From UBA5189 sp035631615 (GTDB taxonomy: Bacteria > Chloroflexota > Limnocylindria > Limnocylindrales > CSP1-4), in NCBI GenBank assembly GCA_035631615.1, contig DASQIK010000023.1, positions 10,065 through 74,064 on the forward strand: a DNA stretch of 64,000 nt, read 5' to 3'. Under the pieces are notes generated by a model that made no database searches, was not told where the DNA came from, and worked only from the letters and a program-made list of their open reading frames with translations. A program made the translations under genes and the position numbers. Positions 8,308 through 17,040 of the stretch are shown here, one piece after another. Positions within the stretch are counted from its first letter, which is position 1. Each line of letters starts with the position of its first letter.

Positions 8308-9933
8308 TCACGGCGCCGCCGCGAAGAAGGCGTCCGACCCGCTGCGGCAGGCGCCTGCGAAGCAGGCAGTCTCGCGGAGATCGGTCCAATACGCCACGAC
8401 ATGGCCGTCGGCCGTTGCCGCGATGTTGGAGTAGTCGCCGATGAACGATGTCGCGTGCGGGAACGACGCGTTGAGCGTCCCCGCGAACCAGCGATCGCCC
8501 TGGGTCGGGTCGGAGGCGACCGTCGACACGGCGCTCGAGGTGAACGCCAGCGTCCCGGAGCCCGTCTCGGTCGCGACCGAGTAGTTGTACTTGTGGTTGG
8601 CCGCGTCGGCGCTGCGGTCGAAGAAGCCGATCCGGAGGATCCCGTTCGAGTCGTAGGCGCCCCACGGCAGGAACTGGTCACCGGCGAGGGTGAGCGCCAC
8701 CGGGGCGGACCAGGTCGCGCCGCCGTTCGTGGACTGGCTCACCACGACATCCGAGTTCGTCGTCGCCGCGTACGGATCGGACGGCGCCGGGGTGGTGCTG
8801 TTCCGCATGTCGGACCAGACCACGGCGAGGTGCGCCGAGTTCGTCGGGTCCGTGGTGATGTTGCCGGCCGCCCACGACCGGAAGATGCTGTCCTGGTAGG
8901 TCTGGCGCCCGAGCGCGATCGGGTAGTCGGTCGCGCCGTCGATGACGGTGGCGACCTTGACCGGCGCGCCGAGCGCGAGGCCGGTCGTCGGGCTGACCTT
9001 GACGACCTCGTAGTCGTCGCGGCCGGTGGTGACATCGGTCGTGTTCAGGAACGCGACCGCGATCGAGTCGCCGGCCACGGTCGGGACGGCGACGAATGCC
9101 TGGGTCAGGCTGCCCGAGATCACGTGCGGCGTCGACCACGAAGCGCCGAAATCGTGGGTCACGGAGGCGTAGATCCGGGCGCTGACGAAGCTGCCCTTCT
9201 GGGCCTGGCGGAAGTCGCCGTAGACGACGATCGCGTTGCCGCTGCCCCACGCGGTGATGTACTCCTTGTCGAGCACGTCGCCGACGCTGGTGAAGATGCC
9301 GCTGCCCGACGCGACCTTGACCGAGGTCCAGGTCTTGCCACCGTCGCCCGAGTTGTCGACGAGGACGTCCGGCGATTGCGCGTTGGTCGGCCCGACGAAG
9401 CGGAAGCCGAGCGTCGCGTAGTAGGCGTGGCCGCTCGCGTCGAACGCCACGGACGGATCGCCCGTCGCCTGATACGTCGAGTTGAAGGAGATCGGGTACT
9501 CGGACCAGTGGGTGCCTCCGTCGAAGGTGACGTGCGCCCGTGAGAGCACCGTCTCCGTCACGTGGCCGCCCTTGTTGATCCCGAGCTGGTAGTCGTTCGC
9601 GCCGCCGATGATGTTGTTCCCATCGGTCGGGTTGACCGCGATCGACGTCTCGTTGTGCGGGCCCGGGGTGGCCTCGCAATCGGTGTTCGCGTTGGCACCC
9701 TGCGCGGGGCCGGTGCACAGCTTCTGGCCGGGTTTCAACGAGCCGGCGGTGCCGAAGACCGCGCTGGTGACCGGTGCCTGCGCATCGCTGACGTTGTGGC
9801 CGAAGGCGATCGGCTGGACGTTGGCTCCGTCGTTGCCCAGCACCGGGCCGCCGGCGCCCATCGCGAGGACGAGGAGGCCGGCACTCGCAACCAACGCGAG
9901 GATCCGGCGGGGCGCGCGCTTCGCGGGAATCAT
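8308..9933 (-). CDS. Secreted BNR/sialidase-like beta-propeller protein
   Basis: 541 residues beginning with a basic N-terminus and a hydrophobic signal segment (ILALVASAGLLVLAMGAGG), so it is probably exported. Four Asp-box-like repeats are seen: TFDGGTHW, SGDGGKTW, THDFGASW and STNGGATW, the SxDxGxTW signature of sialidase-type propeller folds. PGPHNETSIAVNPTDGNNI near residue 85 is common at the start of such propellers. I do not see an arginine triad, so sialidase activity is not claimed; a structural or binding role is equally likely. The chosen ATG at 9933 is the one that places the signal peptide at the N-terminus. Confidence 0.8.
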   Translation of the reverse strand: MIPAKRAPRRILALVASAGLLVLAMGAGGPVLGNDGANVQPIAFGHNVSDAQAPVTSAVFGTAGSLKPGQKLCTGPAQGANANTDCEATPGPHNETSIAVNPTDGNNIIGGANDYQLGINKGGHVTETVLSRAHVTFDGGTHWSEYPISFNSTYQATGDPSVAFDASGHAYYATLGFRFVGPTNAQSPDVLVDNSGDGGKTWTSVKVASGSGIFTSVGDVLDKEYITAWGSGNAIVVYGDFRQAQKGSFVSARIYASVTHDFGASWSTPHVISGSLTQAFVAVPTVAGDSIAVAFLNTTDVTTGRDDYEVVKVSPTTGLALGAPVKVATVIDGATDYPIALGRQTYQDSIFRSWAAGNITTDPTNSAHLAVVWSDMRNSTTPAPSDPYAATTNSDVVVSQSTNGGATWSAPVALTLAGDQFLPWGAYDSNGILRIGFFDRSADAANHKYNYSVATETGSGTLAFTSSAVSTVASDPTQGDRWFAGTLNASFPHATSFIGDYSNIAATADGHVVAYWTDLRETACFAGACRSGSDAFFAAAP

Positions 9934-10215
9934 CAAGACGCCTCCATTGCTGTCCTGGCGTCCCGCGAACCCTGTGCGGGGCGCACCCAACCTGGCCGAA
10001 GTGGGGCCGGCCACTGAGTCGTACGCCTCGGAGGATAGGTCGGATCGCGATCCGTGCCCTCCGCATCGCCGACATCCGGTGCCCGCTGGCACCGCGACGG
10101 ACACCGGGTCCGGGAGCCCATCCGCATGCAATGCGGCCGCCGCGTTCCGAGGCCTCGGCGACGCCTCCAGTGCGGTGCCTGGTGCCTACGCTCGATCGAT
10201 GCTCGTCCCTCGCCC

Positions 10216-11274
10216 ATGACGATCCTGATCTCGCTGTTCGGCTTCGCGGGCCGGTTCGCCGGAGACCTGTTGACGACGGCCCTCGGCTGGGCGAGCAGCC
10301 TGCTCTTCGGGCGGGTGCCGCGCTCGCACCAGGTCCTGCTCGTGCTGATGATGGCGTTCTCGTTCCTGTGGCTGGTCCTGGTGCTGGCGCTGCTGCTGCC
10401 CACGGTCGGGTCCTTCCTGCTGTCGGCGACGCCCCACCCGCCGTTCGTGGACCAGCAGCTCCTGGGGATGACGCTCCTGTATGGCGCGCTCCTGGTGCCG
10501 CTCGGCGTGGGGATCGCGGGGTACCTGGTGCCTGCGGAGGGCGAACGGCCGAGCGGGCTGGCGATGGTTCGGGATGTCCTCCGCGGCTACGCCCTGACCC
10601 CAGTCCTGAGCGGCATTCTCATCTTCCTCGCCGGCGTCGGCATCGTCCGGAAGATCCGCAGCCGGAGCCATGGCTGGTCGGACATCCACGTGCCGGTCGT
10701 GATGAAGCAGGGCGGCTACGACAAGGTGGTCGACGACCTCGTGGACGCGCTCCGGAGCGCCGGGCTCGAGGTCGCCGTTCGCGACGCGCCCCGCATGCTC
10801 AGCGCCCCGGCCGCGCTGCTGACCGCGGTCTCGGGCGAGAACGTCCGGAAGCTCCGGCCGGATCGGCTGATGGAGATCAGCGCCCGGGATCTCCGGATCG
10901 GCGTCTACCCGTCGGACATCGCGATCTCAGGGACGACCCGTAACCGGACGCGGGCGCGCGCCGCGATGCTGAGCCGGCTCACGACGAGCGCGGCACACCT
11001 GACGACCAGCGCCGAGGCGCAGAAGGTCGAGGACGCGATCGCGAAGGTCGCCACGACGGATGGCAACCTGCGCGCACGGCTCAGCTCGACCGCGCAGGCG
11101 CACCTGGACGAGATCGACGAGAAGCTCATCCACGCCCCGATCCCAACCGACGAATGGGACATCCTGTACCGCATCCGGCTCCAGGTCGAACGCGACCTCC
11201 TGATCGGGTCGAAGCCGGGAACCGAGTTCCCGGGCAGGGAGCAGCCTGCGAGGCTTCATGCTCCAGGGCAGTGA
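10216..11274 (+). CDS. Hypothetical multipass membrane protein with cytosolic C-terminal half
   Basis: 352 residues, family not recognised. Hydrophobic helices lie at about residues 32-60 (VLLVLMMAFSFLWLVLVLAL), 78-102 and 123-147; an amphipathic stretch precedes them. From residue 150 on the protein is soluble, mixed alpha/beta in character, and holds KIRSRSHGWSDIHVPVVMK followed by DDLVDALRSAGLEVAVRDAP, which looks like a small ligand-binding fold. The ATG at 10216 is chosen because codons upstream are arginine-rich shadow sequence. Divergently arranged with the BNR protein across 282 bp in which I recognise no element. Confidence 0.7.
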   Translation: MTILISLFGFAGRFAGDLLTTALGWASSLLFGRVPRSHQVLLVLMMAFSFLWLVLVLALLLPTVGSFLLSATPHPPFVDQQLLGMTLLYGALLVPLGVGIAGYLVPAEGERPSGLAMVRDVLRGYALTPVLSGILIFLAGVGIVRKIRSRSHGWSDIHVPVVMKQGGYDKVVDDLVDALRSAGLEVAVRDAPRMLSAPAALLTAVSGENVRKLRPDRLMEISARDLRIGVYPSDIAISGTTRNRTRARAAMLSRLTTSAAHLTTSAEAQKVEDAIAKVATTDGNLRARLSSTAQAHLDEIDEKLIHAPIPTDEWDILYRIRLQVERDLLIGSKPGTEFPGREQPARLHAPGQ

Positions 11275-11377
11275 CGGGAACCCGAGCCTGAATCCAGCGC
11301 GCTGGCCACGGCATCGAGCAGGAGGCCGTCTCGACCTGCCGGGCGGCGGTCGCCAGATGGGCCGTCGGAGCCCGACC

Positions 11378-12787
11378 TCAGCTTCGGTACAGGGTCCCGC
11401 TCCACGTCGAAGATCTGTAAACCTGCTTGAACGCGGACAACGAGCTCGAGGACGAGTTGATCCGGAAGTCACTGACGCCATCGGCCTGGTTGAACCAGAC
11501 CACACACTTGATCGCCGAGTACTTGGGGATATCGGTGAGGTACGTCTGCGTGATCCAGGCGGCCTTGCTGCCGCCATTCTCGGTGCTGGCCATCTCCCCG
11601 ATCATCATCGGCTTGCTGGCGGCGATCGCCATGATCTGCGTATAGGTCGACCCGAAGATGGTCGGAAAGGACTGCCACGCCGGTTGGCCGAGGTGCGGGT
11701 CGGTGCCCCAGTTGTAGCCGTCGAGGCACGTCCAATCGACGTACGATGAACCGGGGTACAGGTCGGCGAACGGGTACTCGTTGCCGTAGCGAACGTTCGG
11801 ACACCATACCCACTTGACCTTGGTGGCGCCTTCCTGCGCGAAGATGTCGTGCAGGTGGCGCCAGGCGGCAATGAAGTCAGCCGCCGTGTTGCCGTTCACG
11901 CCGCGCCCCCACGGGTACCAATCGCCGTTCATCTCGTGCATCGGCCGCAGGTAGATGGTCTTGCCCCAGGTGGCGGCACCCCTGGCCCAGGCGCGCACGA
12001 ACGAGTCCTGTGCTCCGGCGGCGATGCTCTTCAGGGTGCAGCTGCCGGTGCAGCTGTTGGGTTCCCACGTGATGACATGGGCAGCGCCCATGCTCGCGAT
12101 CGCCTGCTCGTCGGACTGGTAGAACGGCCGGTTCCAGCTGACATAGGTGAGGTACACAGCGGGAGGGCCGCCGATCAGGTTCGCAACGTTGTGCAGCGCC
12201 GTCGAATCCCATGGTTGCCCGCTCCACACGCCGAGCGCGAGGTGGACGCCGGATGGCGGCGGTGTCGGTGTCGGCGTCGGCTTCGGTGTCGGCGTCGGTG
12301 TCGGCGCGGGCGTGACAGTCGGCCGCGGCGTCGGACTGGGAGTCGGCGTCGGAGCCGTCGTGGGGCCTGCCGTCGGGTTCGGGTTCTGAGTCGGATTGGG
12401 CGTCAGGTTCAGGTTCGGGCCGGCCGTCGGGTTGGAGATCAGGTTCGGGGCCGGCGACGGCGTCGGGCCGGTCAGCTCGAGCTGGGCCGGACCCAGGCTC
12501 GGCATGCTCACCGCCGTGAAGCTGCTCGGGTTGGGGAATGCGGTCGATGAAGAGACTGGGAGGCTCGACTCGAACGTGGGCGCGCTCCCGACATCCGCGA
12601 CGATCCTGGAGACAGGTCCGCCGCCGATGAGGTTGTCCGACCCCGCGGACAGGTGGCGTGGCGCTGCCTGCGAAGACGCCATGACGAGGCCGACGACGAG
12701 GGTCAGCGTGGCGGCGATCGGGGCGGCCGTGCGCAGCAAGACAGTGCGGCGGCCAATGTGCGGGGCTGGTTGGTCGCGAGCGAGCAT
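11378..12787 (-). CDS. Secreted glycoside hydrolase family 26-like enzyme with P/T-rich linker
   Basis: 469 residues. An N-terminal hydrophobic anchor or signal (about residues 18-40) is followed by a low-complexity linker rich in Pro-Thr and Asn-Pro-Thr (about 101-179), then a (beta/alpha)8 domain. GH26 catalytic signatures are visible: acid/base Glu285 in RPMHEMNGDWYPWG and nucleophile Glu398 in PMMIGEMAST. GH26 enzymes are mostly beta-mannanases, with some beta-1,3-xylanases and lichenases; the substrate is not decidable here. The linker suggests the domain is held away from the cell surface. The tandem GTCGGTGTC-like bases near 12250-12430 are the coding sequence of that linker. The start at 12787 places the anchor correctly. 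Confidence 0.88.
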   Translation of the reverse strand: MLARDQPAPHIGRRTVLLRTAAPIAATLTLVVGLVMASSQAAPRHLSAGSDNLIGGGPVSRIVADVGSAPTFESSLPVSSSTAFPNPSSFTAVSMPSLGPAQLELTGPTPSPAPNLISNPTAGPNLNLTPNPTQNPNPTAGPTTAPTPTPSPTPRPTVTPAPTPTPTPKPTPTPTPPPSGVHLALGVWSGQPWDSTALHNVANLIGGPPAVYLTYVSWNRPFYQSDEQAIASMGAAHVITWEPNSCTGSCTLKSIAAGAQDSFVRAWARGAATWGKTIYLRPMHEMNGDWYPWGRGVNGNTAADFIAAWRHLHDIFAQEGATKVKWVWCPNVRYGNEYPFADLYPGSSYVDWTCLDGYNWGTDPHLGQPAWQSFPTIFGSTYTQIMAIAASKPMMIGEMASTENGGSKAAWITQTYLTDIPKYSAIKCVVWFNQADGVSDFRINSSSSSLSAFKQVYRSSTWSGTLYRS

Positions 12788-12962
12788 GGGTCTCCCACCA
12801 ATTCGGCTTCCGCAACGCTGCGGACGCGGGGGACGGGGGGTCGGTTGTCGCCCTGCTGGTGGTGCAGGGATACGCAACATGGTCGCGTATCAGTCGCGCG
12901 GTGAACCATAACCCAGAATCCGGATCGACCCACCCGATGGTATGGCTCGACAGGAATCGAAA

Positions 12963-12989
12963 GACCCGAGGCGGCTGACGCCCCGGGTC
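12963..12989 (-). terminator. Hairpin downstream of the zinc-ribbon gene
   Basis: GACCCGAGGCG at 12963-12973 pairs with CGCCCCGGGTC at 12979-12989 with one mismatch and a 5-base loop. On the minus strand it is followed by TTTCGATTCC, a weak T-rich tail. It lies 81 bp after the stop of the minus-strand zinc-ribbon gene. Confidence 0.5.
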
Positions 12990-13070
12990 TCCTGGTACTG
13001 GCTCTGGTTCCGCGGATCTTTGCGCGATCCGCGTGCCGAGAGGAGTGCTGAGTGGTGTAGGAGGTTCTGA

Positions 13071-13457
13071 CTAGCCCCGCATCGTGCGGAAGCAGTCGGA
13101 GCAGTAGACGGGCTTGCCGCTCGTCGGGCGGAACGGGACCTTGGCCTCGTTGCCGCAGTTCGAACAGGTGGCGCTGAACATCTCCCGCGGGCCGCGGTCG
13201 TAGCCGCCGCCACCGCCGGAGCTGTAGCCACCGCCGGAGCTGTAGCCACCACCACCGCCGCCGTAGCTGCCGGCATCGCCGTAGCCCGACGAGTAGCCGG
13301 CGCCGCTGGACTGGCGGGCGGCCTTGCGGGCAGCTCGGTCAGTCGGGCAACGACGAGGCTCGGTGAAGCCACGCTGGGCGTAGAAATCCTGCTCGCTTGC
13401 GGTGAACACGAACTGCTGTCCGCAATCCGCACACGTCAGGGTCTTGTCGCTGTACAA
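13071..13457 (-). CDS. Two-zinc-ribbon protein with glycine/serine/tyrosine-rich linker, TTG start
   Basis: 128 residues. The N-terminal zinc ribbon (DKTLTCADCGQQFVF ... RRCPTDR) is a family found in many GC-rich bacteria, where the third and fourth ligands are usually CxxC; here only one Cys is seen in the second knuckle. A Gly-Gly-Tyr-Ser linker of about 40 residues leads to a C-terminal CxxC...CxxC ribbon (CSNCG ... YCSDCFRTMRG). The start is inferred as TTG at 13457: it matches where homologues begin and has AGAGGAG six bases upstream, whereas the upstream ATG at 13559 has nothing similar. Likely nucleic-acid binding, by analogy only. Confidence 0.8.
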   Translation of the reverse strand: MYSDKTLTCADCGQQFVFTASEQDFYAQRGFTEPRRCPTDRAARKAARQSSGAGYSSGYGDAGSYGGGGGGYSSGGGYSSGGGGGYDRGPREMFSATCSNCGNEAKVPFRPTSGKPVYCSDCFRTMRG

Positions 13458-13635
13458 AAGAACTCCTCTCGTCTGACCAGCCGCGATCCCCGCTCGGGTT
13501 CTCGCGTCAGCCGTGAGAGGAGTCCGGTTTCGAGGTGGTCTACGCGTATTCGCCGTCACGACCGTGCCGTGACATTGGGCGATGCGCAGGATAGGCCATT
13601 CTCAGGAACCTGCCTAGCCCCGAATTGACGAGCCT

Positions 13636-15156
13636 TCATCCGGGCTCGATCCAGTGCCGCGAACGCTCGACCGCGCGGTGCCAGCCGTGCAGCATCGATC
13701 GGCGCCGATCGTCCGATGTCGAGGGCTCGAAGCGGCGATCGATGGCCCGGTTCGCGGCGACGTCCGCAAGGGAATGCCAGTAGCCGACCGCGAGGCCGGC
13801 CAGGTACGCAGCGCCGAGGGCGGTCGTCTCGGCGACCACCGGCCGCTCGACCGGGATGCCGAGGAGATCGGCCTGGAGCTGGAGCAGCAGGTCGTTTGCC
13901 GCGGCGCCGCCATCGACCCGGAGGACGTCGATGCGCCCGGCGGCATCGGCCGCCATGGCATCGAGCACGTCGGCGACCTGGAACGCGATCGACTCCAGGG
14001 TCGCCCGGGCGATCTCGGCGCGGCCCGTGCCGCGCGTGAGGCCCACGATCGTGCCGCGTGCATCGGGATCCCAGTACGGCGCCCCGAGGCCGGTGAAGGC
14101 CGGGACGAGGTAGACGCCGCCGGTGTCGGCGACGGATGCCGTCAGCGCCTCCACGTCGCCGGAGCGCTCGATCGCGTGGAGTCCGTCGCGCAGCCACTGG
14201 ACGGCGGATCCGGCCGAGAAGACCGAGCCCTCGAGCGCGTACGTCGCGGCGCCGTCCGGCTCCAGCTGCCAGCCGACCGTCGAGAGGAGGCCGTGCTCGG
14301 AGGTGCGCGGCTCGGCACCGGTGTTCAGCAGCAGGAACGCGCCGGTCCCGTAGGTGTTCTTCGCCTGCCCGGGGACGAAGCACGCCTGGCCGAAGGTGGC
14401 CGCCTGCTGGTCGCCGGCGAGGGCCGTGATCGGGATCGACCGACCGAAGAGCTCGGGCGCCGTGTGGCCGAACGCCCCGCATGTTGGCCGCGCCTCGGGC
14501 AGCACCGCGGCGGGCACGCCGATGAGCTCGAGCAGCTCCTGGTCCCACTCGAGCCGGTGGATGTCGAAGAGGAGCGTGCGGCTGGCGTTCGAGACATCGG
14601 TCGCGTGAACGGGGTCGGCGCCCGCCGTCCCTCCGGTCAGGCGCCACAGCAGGAATGCGTCGACGGTGCCGAAGGCCAGCTCCCCGCGCTCGGCACGGGA
14701 GCGAGCGCCGGGCACGGCGTCGAGGACGTGGGCGATCTTGGGCCCGCTGAAGTACGCGTCCAGGGGCAGTCCCGTCCGGGCACGGAAGAGCGGCTCGTGG
14801 CCGGCCGCTCGCAGGCGCTCGCACGCCGGCGCCGTGATCCGCGACTGCCACACGATCGCGTCGGCGATCGGCTCGCCGGTCGCGCGGTCCCAGACGATCG
14901 TCGTCTCGCGCTGATTGGTGATCCCGATCGCGGCGATGCGGTCGGCGCCGCCGACCTGGCCGACCACGTCCCGCGCGACGGTGAGCTGGCTCGACCAGAT
15001 TGCCTCCGGGTCATGGGTGACGTGGCCAGGCGAGGGAAACTGCTGCTCGAATGGTTGCTGCGCGGCGGCAACCGGGCGCCCGTCCCGACCGAACGCGATC
15101 GCCCTCGACGATGTCGTGCCCTGATCGAGGGCGAGGATCAGCGGCTCTTCGCCCAC
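13636..15156 (-). CDS. glpK: Glycerol kinase
   Basis: Phosphorylates glycerol to sn-glycerol 3-phosphate with ATP. 506 residues, the usual length. N-terminal FGGY phosphate motif LALDQGTTSSRAIAF, glycerol-site residues around NQRETTIVWDR, the KNTYGTGAFLLLNTG adenosine/phosphate segment, ALEGSVFSAGSAVQWL, and a C-terminal RVDGGAAANDLLLQLQADLL motif. The start is GTG at 15156, overlapping the end of glpD by 19 bp; the open frame further upstream is shadow sequence over glpD. With glpD it forms a glycerol-to-DHAP route. Confidence 0.95.
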   Translation of the reverse strand: MGEEPLILALDQGTTSSRAIAFGRDGRPVAAAQQPFEQQFPSPGHVTHDPEAIWSSQLTVARDVVGQVGGADRIAAIGITNQRETTIVWDRATGEPIADAIVWQSRITAPACERLRAAGHEPLFRARTGLPLDAYFSGPKIAHVLDAVPGARSRAERGELAFGTVDAFLLWRLTGGTAGADPVHATDVSNASRTLLFDIHRLEWDQELLELIGVPAAVLPEARPTCGAFGHTAPELFGRSIPITALAGDQQAATFGQACFVPGQAKNTYGTGAFLLLNTGAEPRTSEHGLLSTVGWQLEPDGAATYALEGSVFSAGSAVQWLRDGLHAIERSGDVEALTASVADTGGVYLVPAFTGLGAPYWDPDARGTIVGLTRGTGRAEIARATLESIAFQVADVLDAMAADAAGRIDVLRVDGGAAANDLLLQLQADLLGIPVERPVVAETTALGAAYLAGLAVGYWHSLADVAANRAIDRRFEPSTSDDRRRSMLHGWHRAVERSRHWIEPG

Positions 15157-16811
15157 GGCAGGCCGTACTCGCGTCGGGCCGTTTCCAGGTACCGCTCGAC
15201 CTCGGCCGACTGTCGCGCGGCATCCCAACCGAGCTCGTCGCCGAGGACGGCGGCGACGCGCGGCGCGATCGAGGCACCGCGGTCCGGCAGCTCCTGGGCG
15301 AGCCGCATGCGCCGGGCGAGCACGTCGTCGATCGACAGCGCGAGCTCCTTGCGAGCGGCCCACGCGACCTCTGCCTGGAGGTGGTCGACGCCCTCGCCGA
15401 GCGGCGCGGCCAGGTCCAGCTCGTTGCCGAGCGCGACGACCTCCGGCGCCTCGCGGCCATACCGATCGGCGAGGCGGTGCGCGATCCGGCCCGGCCACGA
15501 TGCGTTCGCCTGACCATGCGCCGCCGCCGCGTCGCGGAGCGGGCGCTCGAGGCTGGAGCCGACCTGTGCCAGCTCGTCGCGGGGGGCCGCGCCGACGAGC
15601 GGCAGCTCGGCGGTTGCCGACCTGCGCCGCCGCGCTTCGGTCCTGCCCAGCGAGGCATCGACGACGTCGCGGGCCATCACCCGGTAGGTCGTGTACTTGC
15701 CGCCGGAGATCCGGACGAGGCCGCTCGCATCAGCGGCAACCCGATGCTCGCGCGACGCCTTGACCGTCGAGCCGCCAGGGTCGCCCACGAGCGGCCGCAT
15801 CCCCGCGTACGTCCCGACGATGTCGCCCTTCGTCAGGTCGATGTCGAGCTGGGCGTTGACGGTCGACAGCAGCTCGTCGACGTCATCCTCGGGTGCCGAG
15901 ACGGCCTCCGGCGTGCGGCCGTCGGAGTGGTCTGTCGTGCCGATGATCCAGTGGCCCGGCCACGGGATGATGAACACGACACGGCCGGGAATCCGCAGCG
16001 TCAGCCCGCCCTGGGCCGGAAGTCGGTCGCGCCGGATCACGACGTGCGAGCCACGGCTCGGGACGAACGTGTCGCCGCCCTCGAGCGTGGCGAATCTCGC
16101 TTCCGGGTTCGCTGCCCAGACGCCGGTGGCGTCGATGACGCGCTCGGCGCGAATCTCGAACTCGTTCCCGCTGACGAGATCGCGGACACTGGCACCGATC
16201 AGCCGCTCGCCGTCGAGGAGCGGCTGCTGTGCGTGCACGCGCGTGGCCGCCACCGCGCCGCCGCGGAGCGCCGTCCGGAGCACCGCCAGGGCCAGGCGCG
16301 CATCGTCCTCGACTCCGTCGTGGTAGATGATCCCGCCGGCGAGGCCCTTCGGGCGCAGGTCGGGCGCGTAGTCGATCGCGCTCGACGGCCGGAGGTGCTT
16401 CGCGAAGCCGCCATCCCGCCGCGCGCCGAGCAGGTCGTACAGGAAGATGCCGCTCCCGTAGAACGCCTGGTGGAGCAGCGGGATCCCGTAGATCGGGAAG
16501 AGGAACGGCTCGAGGCGGACGAGGTGCGGCGCCAGCCGGAGCAGCCGCGCGCGCTCCTCGAGCGCCTCGTACACGAGCCCGAAATGGAGCTGCTCGAGGT
16601 AGCGCAGCCCGCCGTGGATGAGCCGCGAGCTCCGGCCCGACGTGCCGCTCGCGATGTCCCGCTGCTCGACCAGGGCCGCCCGCAGCCCGCGGCTGGTCGC
16701 GTCGAGGAGTGCCCCCACGCCCACGATCCCACCGCCGACGATCAGGACGTCGAACCGCTCCCCGGCGAGCGCCTCGAGCGCGTCCTTGCGCCACGGTGGG
16801 TCGGTCGTCAC
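15138..16811 (-). CDS. glpD: Glycerol-3-phosphate dehydrogenase (FAD, respiratory)
   Basis: Membrane-associated flavoenzyme oxidising glycerol 3-phosphate to dihydroxyacetone phosphate and passing electrons to quinone. 557 residues. Dinucleotide fold DVLIVGGGIVGVGALLDATSR at the N-terminus, family signature SGTSGRSSRLIHGGLRYLE near residue 55, ISGGKYTTYRVMARDVVDA in the cap region, and the helical C-terminal domain of bacterial GlpD. Start is GTG at 16811, one base after the stop of the small membrane protein gene. Located between that gene and glpK in a tight operon. Confidence 0.95.
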   Translation of the reverse strand: MTTDPPWRKDALEALAGERFDVLIVGGGIVGVGALLDATSRGLRAALVEQRDIASGTSGRSSRLIHGGLRYLEQLHFGLVYEALEERARLLRLAPHLVRLEPFLFPIYGIPLLHQAFYGSGIFLYDLLGARRDGGFAKHLRPSSAIDYAPDLRPKGLAGGIIYHDGVEDDARLALAVLRTALRGGAVAATRVHAQQPLLDGERLIGASVRDLVSGNEFEIRAERVIDATGVWAANPEARFATLEGGDTFVPSRGSHVVIRRDRLPAQGGLTLRIPGRVVFIIPWPGHWIIGTTDHSDGRTPEAVSAPEDDVDELLSTVNAQLDIDLTKGDIVGTYAGMRPLVGDPGGSTVKASREHRVAADASGLVRISGGKYTTYRVMARDVVDASLGRTEARRRRSATAELPLVGAAPRDELAQVGSSLERPLRDAAAAHGQANASWPGRIAHRLADRYGREAPEVVALGNELDLAAPLGEGVDHLQAEVAWAARKELALSIDDVLARRMRLAQELPDRGASIAPRVAAVLGDELGWDAARQSAEVERYLETARREYGLPWAKSR

Positions 16812-16812
16812 C

Positions 16813-17040
16813 TCAGGGCTCGGGCGGCCGGCGCGCGGCGATCCGCCAGAGCACGAGCCCGGTCGCGACGAGCAGTCCGATCACGATGATCGGCGTCTCG
16901 CGGAAGATGTCGCCGATTGCGGGCACGAAGGTCGCGAGCAGCTGGACGCCGAGCACCGCGCCAACGGCGACGGCAGCGACGATCAGCACCTCGCGCCAGC
17001 CGACATTCCGTCCGCCTCGTGCCGCCTCCGGGTCAGCCAC
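16813..17040 (-). CDS. Small two-helix membrane protein
   Basis: 75 residues with two hydrophobic segments, about 17-40 (VLIVAAVAVGAVLGVQLLAT) and 47-65 (ETPIIVIGLLVATGLVLW), and a basic C-terminus. Family not recognised. Its start overlaps the nnrE end by 8 bp and its stop is one base before the glpD start, so it is co-translated within the glycerol operon. It could assist GlpD membrane docking, but nothing in the sequence shows this. Confidence 0.7.
   Translation of the reverse strand: MADPEAARGGRNVGWREVLIVAAVAVGAVLGVQLLATFVPAIGDIFRETPIIVIGLLVATGLVLWRIAARRPPEP

Noticed and set aside
12250..12430. Tandem GGTGTCGGCGTC-like DNA repeats, considered as a satellite or CRISPR-like array
   Set aside because: They encode the Pro-Thr linker of the GH26 enzyme in frame, have no constant repeat/spacer structure, and are explained by coding.
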